Below, one piece after another: positions 1 through 10,345 of a DNA stretch of 22,044 bases (its first letter is position 1; each line of letters starts with the position of its first letter). Below the pieces are notes generated by a model. It was not told the origin of the DNA and made no database searches. It saw only the letters and a list, made by a program, of their open reading frames with translations. The stretch spans positions 1-22,044 of the forward strand of contig RPFO01000830.1 of NCBI GenBank assembly GCA_009746045.1, written 5' to 3'. The translations under genes were made by a program, and so were the position numbers. The DNA is from Mesostigma viride (Eukaryota; Streptophyta; Mesostigmatophyceae; Mesostigmatales; Mesostigmataceae).

Positions 1-190
1 TTCGGCAGGTGGTCAGAAGGTCGTTCCATTCTTCCCCTTGCTATGGAAGCCACGTGATCGGTGCGCTAGGTCTTCGGACATCGCAGCTGGCGTTCTACCA
101 CCTGCATCACATTAATTTTTGGACCCACCGCAGCCGCGGTGCGCAGGCGGGCCTTTTTTTTTCTCCGCACAAACTATACCGACTGCGGAG

Positions 191-1854
191 ATGGCATCCG
201 CGATCATGCAACTGCACGCGAGGGGGTCGCAGGACATCGCGACCATCGTCAACCCCGAGGTCACCTTCTGGAAAACGGTGTACCCGCGCCACACCAACTT
301 CGCGTGGGACGACACCATCATCACCCAGAGCACCGGCGTCGCCGACTACGGCCAGGTCGTCGAGTTCAAGCTCCCCCGTGCCGGCGACCTCGTCACCAAG
401 TGCTTCCTGTATGTGGAGATGGGGCGGGTCAAACACTGCGGGGCGTGGACGGGCCAGTTCTCCCCCTTCATCTGGGACTTTCCCCACGCTCTCATCGATT
501 ACGCCGAGCTGACGATCGGAGGATACCAAATCGAGAGGGTGACCGGCGACATGCTGCATATCATGGACTCCCTCGCACGCCCCAACCACCAGAGCTACAT
601 CGAGAACATGCCCGTACAGCACGGCGGATCCATCAAGTTCGGAACCGACGGCGCCGTGCAGGAGCAGTACAAAAACGACCACAAGCAGTTTCTGTACATC
701 CCCTGGAGTTCAACTTCACGCAGGACCCGGGCCTGGCCCTCCCCATGATCGCCCTGCAGTACCACGAGGTGCGGGTCAAGGTAAAGTTCAGCACCCCAGA
801 CAAGATCTTCAACCACTTCAGCCTGACGAAGCCAAACCTCGACAAGAATACCTCGAACCCCGTCCTGAGCACGACAGACATGCCCGCCCTCCGCCGCCTG
901 GTGCGGAACCTGTACATGCGCGGGGTGTACGGCAACGAGATGGCGCAGATGGTCGCCGTGGACGGGGACCTCTCGCTCGTGAATTACGTCATCGATAACG
1001 TCATGTACGAAAACAAGGTGACCCTGACGGTCGACTCCACCTCCAAGACCATCACGATGAAACTCGCGGCCGTGTCCGGCGTGATCGACACCATTCTCGC
1101 CAACACCGAGTTCAAGATCCCCGCGAACCTGCTAGCGGACGAGGAGAGGTACGGGGTGAACGCGACCACCGCGGTGACCACCGTCGCCAACTCCCGAGAG
1201 GAATGGATGGCGTCCCCTCCCTCGCTGTCCGTCCGGCTCATGTGCCGCTACATCTACCTTGACGACTTCGAGCGGCGTCAGTTCGCCGTCAATTCGCACG
1301 AGTACCTCATGACCGAGTACCAGCACCACCAGCAGTTCGTCACCTGCGGCGTCGACCAGATCTCCATCGACCTCAAGTTCAACCACCCCGTCAAGGAGCT
1401 GCTCTTCTTCTACCGCCCGGACTGTTGGTGGGAGGATGGAGACATCCAGTCTCACTACAAGGGGTACTGGTCCTTCCGCAACCCCGTGTCCGCTTTCGGC
1501 GGCGGCGACGGCCACCTGTTCACGACCGCCAACCTCGTGCTCAACTCCCAGAATGTGCACGGCGACGGCCGCGACCCCGTGTACTTCTCCTCCGTCCTCC
1601 GATCGCAATTCCACAAGCGCGTGGGAGACCGCAACGTTTACGTCATCCCCTTCTCCCTCAACCCCGACTCCTGGAAGCCGTCCGGCTCCATCAACCTCTC
1701 GCGCCTGGATGACGTCAAGCTCGTCTTGAAGGGCCTCGTCAGCAAGTCCACGCCCTCCGCGGCGCTCCCCCCCGGCTCCATCCACGTGTACGCCAAGAAC
1801 TTCAACGTCGTTAAAATTCAGAACGGGATGGGCGGCAAGCGGTACGCGTCGTAA
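191..1854 (+). CDS. MCP: Major capsid protein (double jelly-roll), one frame break
   Basis: This is the main building block of an icosahedral nucleocytovirus capsid. The start at 191 (MASAIMQLHARGSQD) is chosen because it begins the conserved N-terminal segment, followed by NPEVTFWKTVYPRHTNFA, a hallmark of the family. The C-terminal half holds the second jelly roll (KELLFFYRPDCWW region, about 1396-1430) and ends GGKRYAS. Length is about 554 codons if one base is restored, usual for the family. The reading frame changes at the C4 run 700-703: codons upstream are in one frame and codons from about 704 in the next, as if one C were missing. Both halves match the family, so the gene was intact at some stage. 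A TATA-like ACTATACC lies at about 171-178. A second MCP N-terminus occurs at 9736. Confidence 0.93.
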
Positions 1855-1903
1855 GCCCACGCCCTGACACGACAAGTATCACGGGCGTCCATCCCCCGCC
1901 GAT

Positions 1904-2721
1904 ATGGACGAAACGGACCCCCCCCAGCGCGCGCGCTGCCCCTCTTCCGCGTGGTGGACGAGGATGAAACCTACCTCTTCTTTGGAATGGAGCACGCCCC
2001 GGCGCAGGGCACGGTAAGGGTGCAGAAGCACTCGAGGTTCGTCAACGGACAGGACTTCTGCGACGTCCTGTCGCTGGGGAAGAGGAAGATCAAGACCTTC
2101 ACCCGGACCCGGGCCTTCGAGGACCTGCTCCAGGCCATGAGGGACCACATGGGCCTGTCGTCCGCGGACAACCTCGTAGAGAAGATCCAGGGCGGCACCC
2201 CCTCCATGCAGGGGACGTGGATGCACCCCTCCCTAGTGTGGCACGTTGCGGCCTGGATCAGTCCCGTGTTCGCCGTCGCCGCCATGGACTGGGCGGACGC
2301 CTTCTACAACGCTCCCGCGGCTGCCGGCCAGCGAGGGTGCATGGCCGCCCTCACGCACAGACTCGTCGCCGAGGTGGAGAGGCAGCCCGTGTACCAGTGT
2401 GAGGCGGACGTGCGCGACAGGGTCGCCGCGCGGATACAGGGCCAGGCCGAGGCCCCCGTGGGCCAGACCGGCATGAGGGCCGACGTCGTCAGCCACAGGT
2501 ACCGCATGATCGTCGAGGTTAAGGAGATCTCGCGCTGGACCGACGCGATCGGCCAGCTGATGGTCTATGGCCGGTATTTCGACCCCGGGCTGTCGAAGGT
2601 CATCGTGGTGTTCGATAAAGAGGGGAGGGAAGTCACCGAAGAGCAGCTGGACATCATAGAGTTCCACCTGCAGGGACTTAACATCATGTGCTGCAATGAA
2701 AGCTACTTTCAGCGGTATTGA
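1904..2721 (+). CDS. KilA-N domain fused to PD-(D/E)XK-like nuclease domain, one frame break
   Basis: The KilA-N DNA-binding domain spans about 2010-2310, with the typical core GTWMHPSLVWHVAAWISP. A second domain (about 2380-2700) has the layout of a PD-(D/E)XK nuclease: Asp at 2482 (RADVV), then IVEVKE with Glu at 2515 and Lys at 2521, then a helix AIGQLMVYG. Catalytic activity is inferred from these residues. The ATG at 1904 is preferred to the GTG at 1951: reading from 1904 and allowing one missing C in the C8 run 1918-1925 gives a leader ending LPLFRVVDEDETYLFFGM. That matches the PLFVLVNESDRHWAF leader of the KilA-N gene at 20018. Restored length is about 272 codons. It follows MCP by 49 bases. 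A paralogue of the same architecture lies at 19143. Confidence 0.85.
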
Positions 2722-2831
2722 TTAAACCATAACTTGATAACGAACCGAGTTCCATTTCAAAACAAATTAATCCCCCCAATGCACTGTCAGACAGGTGGAT
2801 AAACTTTCTTTGCGTACATTACCAAACACAC

Positions 2832-4687
2832 ATGGTGCAAATCGCGGCCGTACCCGGTCTGAGGGGTCTCCACCTGGACGTGACATCCCAAAGAGGTGAT
2901 GTTCTCCGAGTCATCCGCCTCGCCAGTCTACCGGACATCAGCGTCATGAATAGCGTCCCCGTCGAACAGGTCGCCGGAGATGTGGTAGCCAAGGTTGTAA
3001 TGGACGTGTGGACCCCGACTCTCCCCCCGAATGCTGGTGTGGTCACCGCGCCGTACTACCTGGACGGGGTGCAGATGGGCTTTATGGCCATGACCGCGGG
3101 CTCGGGCAGTTTCCTCGTGCACCTGGGATACATGTACAGGTACCTCTTGACCGAGAAGGAATACGACATGCTGGCGGTGAACAGGAACCAAGTGCTCACC
3201 TTCGCGATCCCAGCCAATTCGTACATCGTGGACGGTGTCTTAATCGACACCCCCACCGAGTTCTCGATAACATTCACGCCCCCCTCGCCCAGTCCCCCCC
3301 TTACCTGGTGCCTGCCATCGTGCGCGCGTCCCTCGACATATACAATGGAGGCACCCTCTTTAAGTCCTTGGAGCTTGTGCGCGACCCGTACTACGCCGTC
3401 TTCAATCCCATTGAGGTGAGCGACTTGGTCGACGCGGACCTCTGCACGCTCGTCATCAGCATCCCATACGACGTCGAAACTCCCGAGTCCTTCTATCCCC
3501 TCATGTACAGGGTCAACGGCGCGGACATCGGGTATTTGAACGTCTACACCTCCCGCAACGGGGACTTCAGAATCTCCCTGTTGTCCCTGTACCGCACCGC
3601 CCTGGAAAAGGGACATGACATGTTGGCATTCCCATCCCAGACCGTGACGTTCACTCTCCCGTCATACACTCTCTCCATCGAAGGGAGGCCGGTGGCCACC
3701 ACCCCCGTCGACATCCGCCTGCGCCTGGTCAATACGCTCCTGGCGGCCACCCAGCTCACCGCCACCCACGTCAACCACATTCAGGGGTTGAACGAGGTGG
3801 CGATCGAGGTGCGAGAAGCGGGCGTCGTCATCAGCCGTCAGGTCGTCACTAGCCCCCCCTACTACCAGATGACGTACGTATACGTCAGCCAAATCGCTCC
3901 CAGCGCCGCGCCCTCCTCCGTAAACATGTTCGTGCATCTCAAGACAGACGCGACAGTCGCTGCCCCGGGCGCAGTGCCCGTCGCGTACAGGCTGGACGGC
4001 ACACAGTTCGGCACGGCGGCTTTGGTGTCTGACTCCGAGGGGGTGTGGGTCGAATTTGGCGACCTGTACGGAAAAGTGCTGGCCCACCCGACCCTCGGGT
4101 ATGACATGTTCACAAAGAGGGTGCAGTACCTGTCCTTCGAGATCCCGCCCAACCGCGTGTTTGTGGACGGCGGGCCGCTTACCGCCATCTCCTTTGGCTT
4201 CTTCCTTGTCAGCGGGGTCCCGCCGTCAAGAGAGTACCACACCGCCCTGCCCGGCGTCACCAGCCTGCAACTAGAGGTCAGCAACTCCGGGCAGCCCTTC
4301 CGCACCCTGACAGTGGCGTCTGCCCCGCTGTTCGAGATGGCCGAGATCTACCTCGACCAGATCGTGCCCGCCCGGAACAGCGAACTGGCACTGAATATCC
4401 TGACCGACGCAAACGTCGATGTGACCAACGGCCAGGCCGAGCTCCCCGTCAGCGTAGATGGCACACAGTTCGGGACGTCCTCCCTGACCGCGACCGCACA
4501 GGGACTAAAGATAGACCTCGGTGGGTTGTACAAGACGGTCCTTGACGACCCCTCCGCCGGCTACGACATGTTTACTAGGCCCGGGCAGGTGTTGGCGATT
4601 ACAATCCCGCCAGGGTCTGTAACGGCGGACGGAGAGGTCGTGAACAACGAGGTGGCACTGTCCATCTATCTCATCTCTCCTATTTGA
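2832..4687 (+). CDS. Repeat protein A: four beta-rich modules, probable virion structural protein, one frame break
   Basis: I do not recognise a named family. About 618 codons form four diverged modules of roughly 150 residues. Each has an early segment (such as VTSLQLEVSNSGQPF), then a Val/Leu-Asp-Gly turn (YYLDGVQMG, YRVNGADIG, YRLDGTQFG, VSVDGTQFG), a G-Y-D-M motif (EYDMLA, GHDMLA, GYDMFT, GYDMFT) and a closing strand pair (LTFAIPANSYIVDGV, VTFTLPSYTLSIEG, LSFEIPPNRVFVDGG, LAITIPPGSVTADGE). The composition is beta-rich with no signal peptide or membrane segment. The first module ends in one frame and the other three are in the next. The change lies at the C7 run 3294-3300, consistent with one missing C. 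Position behind MCP and repeat architecture suggest a surface or fibre protein; that is inference. Confidence 0.82.
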
Positions 4688-4730
4688 AACACCTGAATCC
4701 TAAAAAATCTCACCGTGTTATAACTGAAGC

Positions 4731-7217
4731 ATGTCACAAGCGGGGTCGATCTCTGACCTTGGAGTGACTGCGGGTCTTGGTATGCAGGCACCTGGAATAC
4801 AGATGCTGTGGGTGTGGGGGGATGCTTCCAATCGTGGACGTGAGCACTTCGGGAGGGGCGTTCAAGGATCGTTCTGTGACCTTGATATTGAGTATACCAT
4901 GGGGCACCTCAGGTGCACGGATTGGTAACTATACTGGCAACCCCCCTCTCACTACCGCTTACGTAGATGGTGTTCCGCTTCAAGCTACCGCCGCATTTAG
5001 TCTGGGCACCGAGACGAATCGCGTTTCATCGGTTATCCTCGTGTTCGGCTACGTTTACAACACCGTTCGGGACGCCCCGGGTGGCTGGCTCATGGACCAG
5101 CCAGGGGACCACCCGAACCTCCTGACGTTCACGATACCAGCGGGCTCGTACACGATTGATGGTGTCGTGGTGGACAAGGCGGTCACCGGTTCGTCGCGCT
5201 TGTTGGTTGGACCCGAAGCACCACAGGCAGTCGGGACGATAGCCGACCTCGGAGCAACCGCTGCGTCCTGGTATGTGGGTACTAACGAGACGACAGATGC
5301 CATGGGGAGCGGGCCTGGATTGCTCCCGGTCGTGGATGTGAGCGCTTCAGGATCCGCGTTCAAGGATCGTTCTGTGACCTTGTCTCTGGGCGTACCATGG
5401 GGCACCTCAGGCGCGCGGATCGCACCGACGAGTTCGACTGTAGGCGTCACCGCGTACGTAGATGGCATTCCGATTCCAGCTATCGTTCGCTTTAGAGTAG
5501 GACCGTATGACAGACCAGGACCATGGGGGAGGCATTCCTTGGTCAGCGTCTTGTTCGGCTATCTATACACCACCATTCGGGACGCCCCGGGTGGCTGGCT
5601 CATGGACCAGCCAGGGGACCACCCGAACCTCCTGACGTTCACGATACCAGCGGGGTCGTACACGATTGATGGTGTCGTGGTGGACAAGGCGGTCACCGGT
5701 TCGTCGCGCTTGTTGGTTGAACCCGAAGCCCCCATGACGCCCGGGGCGGTATCTGACCTTGGAGCAACCGCTGCGTCCTGGTATGTGGGTACATGGACGA
5801 CAGATGCCATGGGGAGCGGGCCTGGATTGCTCCCGGTCGTGGATGTGAGCGCTTCAGGATCCGCGTTCAAGGATCGTTCTGTGACCTTGTCTCTGACCGT
5901 ACCATGGGGCACCTCAGGCGCGCGGATCGCACCGACGAGTTCGACTGTAGGCGTCACCGCGTACGTAGATGGCATTCCGATTCCAGCTACCGTTAGCTTT
6001 AGAGTAGGGTATGACAGACCAGGGCCAGCGGGAAGGCATTCCTGGGTCGACGTGATGTTCGGCTACGTATACACCACCGTTCGGACGCCCCGGGTGGCTG
6101 GCTCATGGACCAGCCAGGGAACCACCCGAACCTCCTGACGTTCACGATACCAGCGGGCTCATACACGATTGATGGTGTCGTGGTGGACAAGGCGGTCACC
6201 GGTTCGTCGCGCTTGTTGGTTGAACCCGAAGCACCCCAGGCAGTCGGGACGATAGCCGACCTCGGAGCAACCGCGGCGTCCTGGTATGTGGGTACTAACG
6301 AGAACATAGATGCCATGGGGAGCGGGCCTGGATTGCTCCCGGTCGTGGATGTGAGCGCGTTCAAGGATCGTTCTGTGATGTTGGTCCTAGACGTACCATG
6401 GGGCGCATGGGGCGCATCACACCATGATGCGCGGATCACACCAACGAGTTCGACCATAGGCGTCACCGCGGACGTAGATGGCATTCCGATTCCAGCTACC
6501 GTAGCCTATAGAAAGGGCGTTGATAGAGAAAACGGAAGGAATTCCTTTATCTTCTTGATGTTAGGCTACGTATACACCACCGTTCGGGACGCCCCGGGTG
6601 GCTGGCTCATGGACCAGCCGGGTGACCACCTCAACCTCATCACGTTCACGATACCGGCAGGGTCGTACACCCTGGACGGTGTGGTAGTCGACAAGGCCAT
6701 CACCGGTTCGTCGCGCTTGTCGTTCGAACCCAAAGCACCCCAGGCGGTCGGGACGATATCCGACCTCGGAGTGACAGAGGGGTCTTGGTACGCAAGCAGC
6801 TGGAAGACAGACGCCGCCGTAGGTGCGGGGGGGATGCTTCCGGTGGAAGTCACTTCGGAGTTCAAGGACAATATGGTGTCACTGTTCCTTCGCGTACCAT
6901 GGGGCGCGTCCGGTGCTCGGATTGGTCGGGCAAATCTGGCGTCCCTGTCCATTGCGGCTGACGTGGATGGAGTTCCGCTTCAAGTTAGCGCCGCGTTTTC
7001 CGAGGGTAACGAAAACGCGCCAAAGTCGTCACTCATATTCATGCTGGGATACGTTTACAACACCATTCGGGACGCCCCGGGGGGGTGGTTAATGGACCAG
7101 CCGGGGGACCACCCCAACCTCTTCACCTTCACGATACCGGCGGGTTCGTACTCCCTGGACGGCGTCGTGGTCAACAGGGCAATCACCGCGTCCGCACGCC
7201 TGTCGTTGTCGACATAG
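4731..7217 (+). CDS. Repeat protein B: five near-identical ~165-residue modules, three frame breaks
   Basis: Five tandem modules begin at about 4743, 5233, 5743, 6246 and 6750 with the motif G-[ST/A]-[IV]-[SA]-D-L-G. Each contains FKDRSVTL-type and VPWGTSGARI-type strands, a VDGIPIPA turn, RDAPGGWLMDQPGDHPN and LTFTIPAGSYTIDGVVVDKA. Modules 2 and 3 are almost identical in DNA, so they arose recently or are kept alike by gene conversion. Three single-base losses split the frame: G3 at 4772-4774, G6 at 4816-4821 and GG at 6083-6084. The third is certain relative to its siblings, because every other module has GGG there. Restored length is about 829 codons. The ATG at 4731 gives MSQAGSISDLG, leading directly into module 1. 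Function is unknown; a repetitive virion surface protein is my inference. Confidence 0.82.
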
Positions 7218-7220
7218 TTG

Positions 7221-9688
7221 ATGTCCCCCCTGAGGAGCCTGCCTCAGACGGCACAATAGAAGACTTATCTCCCCATCTGACCGCCGCTTGGTTTCTTTTC
7301 GTGTCCCCCACGGACGACAAGGATGTCCGCGCCCGAGTTCCGGCGGCCTCGTTAGGGGCGGACGGCAAATGGGCATTGACGTCGCATGTGTACGAATGGA
7401 AGACGAGCTGGACCTCGAGCAATGTTATTCTCGCGCTCCAGTTCTCTACCGTGCGCACCGTATCGAGAGGAAGCGTCCAGGCATTCGTATGGGACCTGAT
7501 GGCGTCCAATGTGTCCATGGCTCCAGGGGTGGACGCATTCGAAACGACTGGCACCGGCAAGGGCGCGATCACAACAGCGTACCTTCGCCTGGGTGACATC
7601 AAGGCTCTTTCATCCGAAAACGGCGTGGACGTGTTGACTAGTGTGAACAATATCCGCGTGACCCTTCCCGCGGGACTCTTAGAAGTGGAGGGGGTGGCCA
7701 TAAACAAAGACGTGCGCATGACTTGGAACTTTGATACGTCCCCCGCGCCAACAGGCACGATCCAAGACCTTTCGACGTCCCTGTCAAGTGCCTACCTGGT
7801 TTTCCAATCTCCAACTGGCGCCTTGTACGGAACAGTGCCCGCTGCCTCCAAAGGTGCCGACGGTGTATGGTCCCTGAACACACCGGTGAGTGACTGGAAG
7901 TCCATTTACACATCTCGTCCTGATGCCGAGGTCGTGCTTGAACTGCAGTTTGAAACGCCCCCCGCAGGCCGCACTGTCTCAAGGGGTGCCGAGGTTAACA
8001 CTTTTGAGTGGGCGCTGGAGAACACGCCGGTGGCGTGTGCCCCTGAAGTGGACACCTTCTATGTTGCAGGGGGGGCCACCACGGCCCGCTTCGTTTTGGG
8101 AAATATCAAGCAGCTAGCACGGTATGGCGACCCCGATGTCGTCATCCAGATCATGTCCCTGGATCACAACAACATCCGCGTGACGCTTCCAAGCGGGCTG
8201 ATCGAATTGGACGGGGTGGGAATCCCCCGCGACATCGTGATGACCTGGGACTTCGCCGCGTCCTCTGGCAGCGGCGTGCTGCTGGATGGGGGTGGGATCG
8301 TCAGGTACCTTCCGTACATGTGGAATAGGGGGCTGCGGACAGGCAAATGGATATTTGCAGATAAGATACCCCCCTCAACGATCAATGTCCGCCGAGAGGT
8401 GGCAGTCGATGTCGCCGCCCCTTTGCCGCGACTCCAATACGATCAACCTGTTCACGGTGCGAGTGTGCTCCTGGAGTTGGGGTTTAATCTTCCCATCTCG
8501 AAACTGCAGTTAGCACCTACCGGAGTCGCATGGGAAGCCACACGACTGGGCGTGACGAAACGATTTACGGACGGTTTTCTGACAAAAGTGGACGGAGAAA
8601 ACAAGCTCCTTATCGACCTCGGAGACATTGCCGCAAAGTTGCAGCGGGTGGGGGTGGACCTGGCTGGCAGCGGAAACACGGTTTTGACGTTCACGATCCC
8701 GCCTCGGTGTTTCAGCATCGACTCTGTCACGTTCCCCGATTCCGTCTCGGGAATCGTAGAATTCGTCGGGTCGGGAAGCACAGGCGGGACGGGGGGCACA
8801 GGCGGGACGGGGGGCACAGGCGGGACGGGCGGGACGGGGGGGACGGGCGGAACAGGCGGGACGGGGGGCACAGGCGGGACGGGGGGCACAGGCGGGACGG
8901 GGGGGGCAGGAGAGACGGACGTTTTTTCGTACTTGTACGCGTTCAAGACGAAGCCCGACGGCATGCTGGTTGGGCCCGCGCCGTCCGCCCTGACAAGCTT
9001 GTTCGACCTGGTCCTCTACACCTCCAAGCCGGTCACCATCGACAAGAGCAAGATCGGGCTGAGAGTGGCTGAGGGAAACACCCCCATCCTCGGGTTCGCA
9101 ACCGGGGACTGGGTGTCCTCCACAGACAAGCATACCCACACGCTTCCCTGCAGCGGCTTCCCCAGCGCGCCCGCCACCGCCAGGCGCACGCTCACTCTGG
9201 CCCCGGTAAACCCGATGGGCGCCCCCACGGACGGGCTGGCGTTCACGGTCGTCAACAGCGATCCCGCGGAGAGGCACGCGTTCGGCACACACACGGTGGT
9301 GCTGCCCGCCCCGCGGCCGTTCTTCTCCGACATCGATTTCGTCGGCGCCGACGCGGGCGAGCGTCTGGACACGTACGTGCCAGAACGCTTTGCCGTCCGG
9401 TTTGTGCCCTCGGTCGAGTCCATAACGGGGTTCACAGCCTCGGACGTGCGGCTCCGGCACTTCGACTTCAAGACCAATAGGATCACCCCCGTGCCCCCCG
9501 TGGGCGAGGTCGCAAAGAGTTCGAATGGGGTGATGCGCTTGGTTTACAACCGCACATGGCCATCCCCTCTGGGCGCCGGCCTCCTCGTGCTGGATGTGGA
9601 CACCGACCAGTTCGCGTACTCCGCCAGCGAGTCCAGGGGGAACGCGCCCGTCCTCGCCACACATTACGTCGGGGGGCTGCCCTTTTAG
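7221..9688 (+). CDS. Repeat protein C: beta modules, (Thr-Gly-Gly)14 linker and distinct C-terminal domain; start uncertain
   Basis: Two modules of about 155-170 residues (starting DGTIEDLS at about 7248 and TGTIQDLS at about 7750) share VPAASLGADG/VPAASKGADG and NNIRVTLP..L.E.[ED]GV. A third, different module (about 8280-8770) ends LTFTIPPRCFSIDSV, like proteins A and B. Then come fourteen Thr-Gly-Gly triplets (8780-8905) and a C-terminal domain of about 260 residues with TLPCSGFPSAPATARRTLTL and RFAVRFVPSVESITGFTASD, resembling bacterial Ig-like adhesin domains only in general style. The start is unclear. The ATG at 7221 gives the right N-terminus (MSPPEEPASDGTIEDLS) only if one C is missing from C6 7225-7230. 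Otherwise the frame runs back into protein B and the two may be one polypeptide. No membrane segment is visible. Confidence 0.82.
8780..8905 (+). repeat. Nine-base minisatellite encoding (Thr-Gly-Gly)14
   Basis: Fourteen copies of a 9-base unit, ACR-GGN-GGN, alternate mostly between ACAGGCGGG and ACGGGGGGC. They keep the reading frame of repeat protein C throughout and form a flexible Thr/Gly linker between its modules and its C-terminal domain. Copy number is likely to vary between isolates. Confidence 0.9.
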
Positions 9689-9714
9689 CCTCAGCAAAAA
9701 AAAAGTCTAGAATC

Positions 9715-9722
9715 TATATATA
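9715..9722 (+). promoter_or_regulatory. TATA-like box before the MCP fragment
   Basis: TATATATA lies 13 bases upstream of the ATG at 9736 and just after an A9 run that follows the stop of repeat protein C. The same arrangement (A/T box 8-18 bases before ATG) precedes the genes at 191, 10346, 13126 and 19143. Confidence 0.55.
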
Positions 9723-9735
9723 CACCACCGCCGCT

Positions 9736-9888
9736 ATGGGAAGTCACAGCATCATGGCCCTCCGCGCGAAGGGCACGCAAGACGTGTCGCTCATCGTGGA
9801 CCCCGAGGTCACCTTCTTCAAGACCGTGTACCCGCGCCACACGAACTACGCCCTGGAGGACGCCGAGGTCATCCCAGCAACTGCGTGA
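9736..9888 (+). CDS. N-terminal fragment (50 codons) of a second major capsid protein; possible first exon
   Basis: From the ATG at 9736 the translation (MGSHSIMALRAKGTQD, then DPEVTFFKTVYPRHTNYALE) aligns with residues 1-50 of the MCP at 191, then ends at a TGA at 9886-9888. The stop lies inside GCGTGAGT: GTGAGT at 9885-9890 is a consensus spliceosomal 5' splice donor, positioned exactly where similarity ends. A strong TATATATA box lies at 9715-9722, 13 bases before the ATG, so the fragment has its own promoter. No further MCP sequence follows anywhere in the window. It is either exon 1 of a spliced MCP whose other exons lie beyond the window, or a truncated duplicate. Spliced MCP genes with long introns are known in Faustovirus. 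I cannot decide between these from sequence alone. Confidence 0.7.
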   Translation: MGSHSIMALRAKGTQDVSLIVDPEVTFFKTVYPRHTNYALEDAEVIPATA

Positions 9889-10330
9889 GTGACCCCCTCT
9901 TTTCCCCCTGTTCCCCCCTGCGTGTCCCCCCGTTCCGCGCCGAGTGCTTGGGGACCCCGCAGCGTGTCCCCCCTGCGTGTTCCCCCGTTCCCCCCTGCGT
10001 GTCCCCCCGTTCCGCGCCGAGTGCTTGTCTGTTTCCCTGTTCCCCCCGCGCGTGATTGTCTGTCCCCCGCGCGCGAGTCCGTGATCGAGAGTACGAGTGG
10101 CAAGTCCGTGTCAGTCTCCGCTGGCGGTGTGCGTGCGTTTATGGTCGCGCAAAAATAATCTCGTCGTTCGGCATATCAGTGTCGCGCCATGATGCATCCG
10201 GGTTGGTTGTCCGAGGCGCGTCTGATGTGCGAGTTCGTGGGCGCGTGCGTGCAGCCGTCGTCGCCGGTCATGCCGCTATGTGTATGGGGGTGATAGTGTG
10301 CGGGGTGGCGCGTTAATTTTCCCACGCGCG
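9889..10330 (+). other. Non-coding, C-rich stretch with 41-bp exact direct repeat
   Basis: No convincing gene. The first 170 bases are a pyrimidine-rich, low-complexity tract on the + strand. It holds a 41-bp exact direct repeat at 9910-9950 and 9987-10027, plus shorter partial copies. The rest (10080-10330) is more mixed. I searched all + frames here for continuation of the MCP and found none. If the GTGAGT at 9885 is a splice donor, this is the start of an intron. Confidence 0.6.
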
Positions 10331-10336
10331 TATAAA
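10331..10336 (+). promoter_or_regulatory. TATA-like box before the gene at 10346
   Basis: TATAAA lies ten bases upstream of the ATG at 10346, in an otherwise GC-rich context (CACGCGCG before it). Confidence 0.5.
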
Positions 10337-10345
10337 GAGCACGAG

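Noticed and set aside
1-118. Possible end of an upstream gene
   Set aside because: All three + frames give short, featureless peptides; nothing supports a gene end here.
700-703. Programmed ribosomal frameshift in MCP
   Set aside because: The site lacks a canonical slippery heptamer, and the same type of break recurs in more than ten unrelated genes, so a common technical or mutational cause is more likely.
1132-1875. Minus-strand ORF (247 codons)
   Set aside because: Antisense to the MCP C-terminal half; Val/Glu/Gly-rich as expected for a complement frame.
8510-9697. Long minus-strand ORF (395 codons)
   Set aside because: Antisense shadow of repeat protein C. Its Cys/Pro/Ala/Arg-rich runs are the reverse complement of the (Thr-Gly-Gly) linker, and it has no domain.
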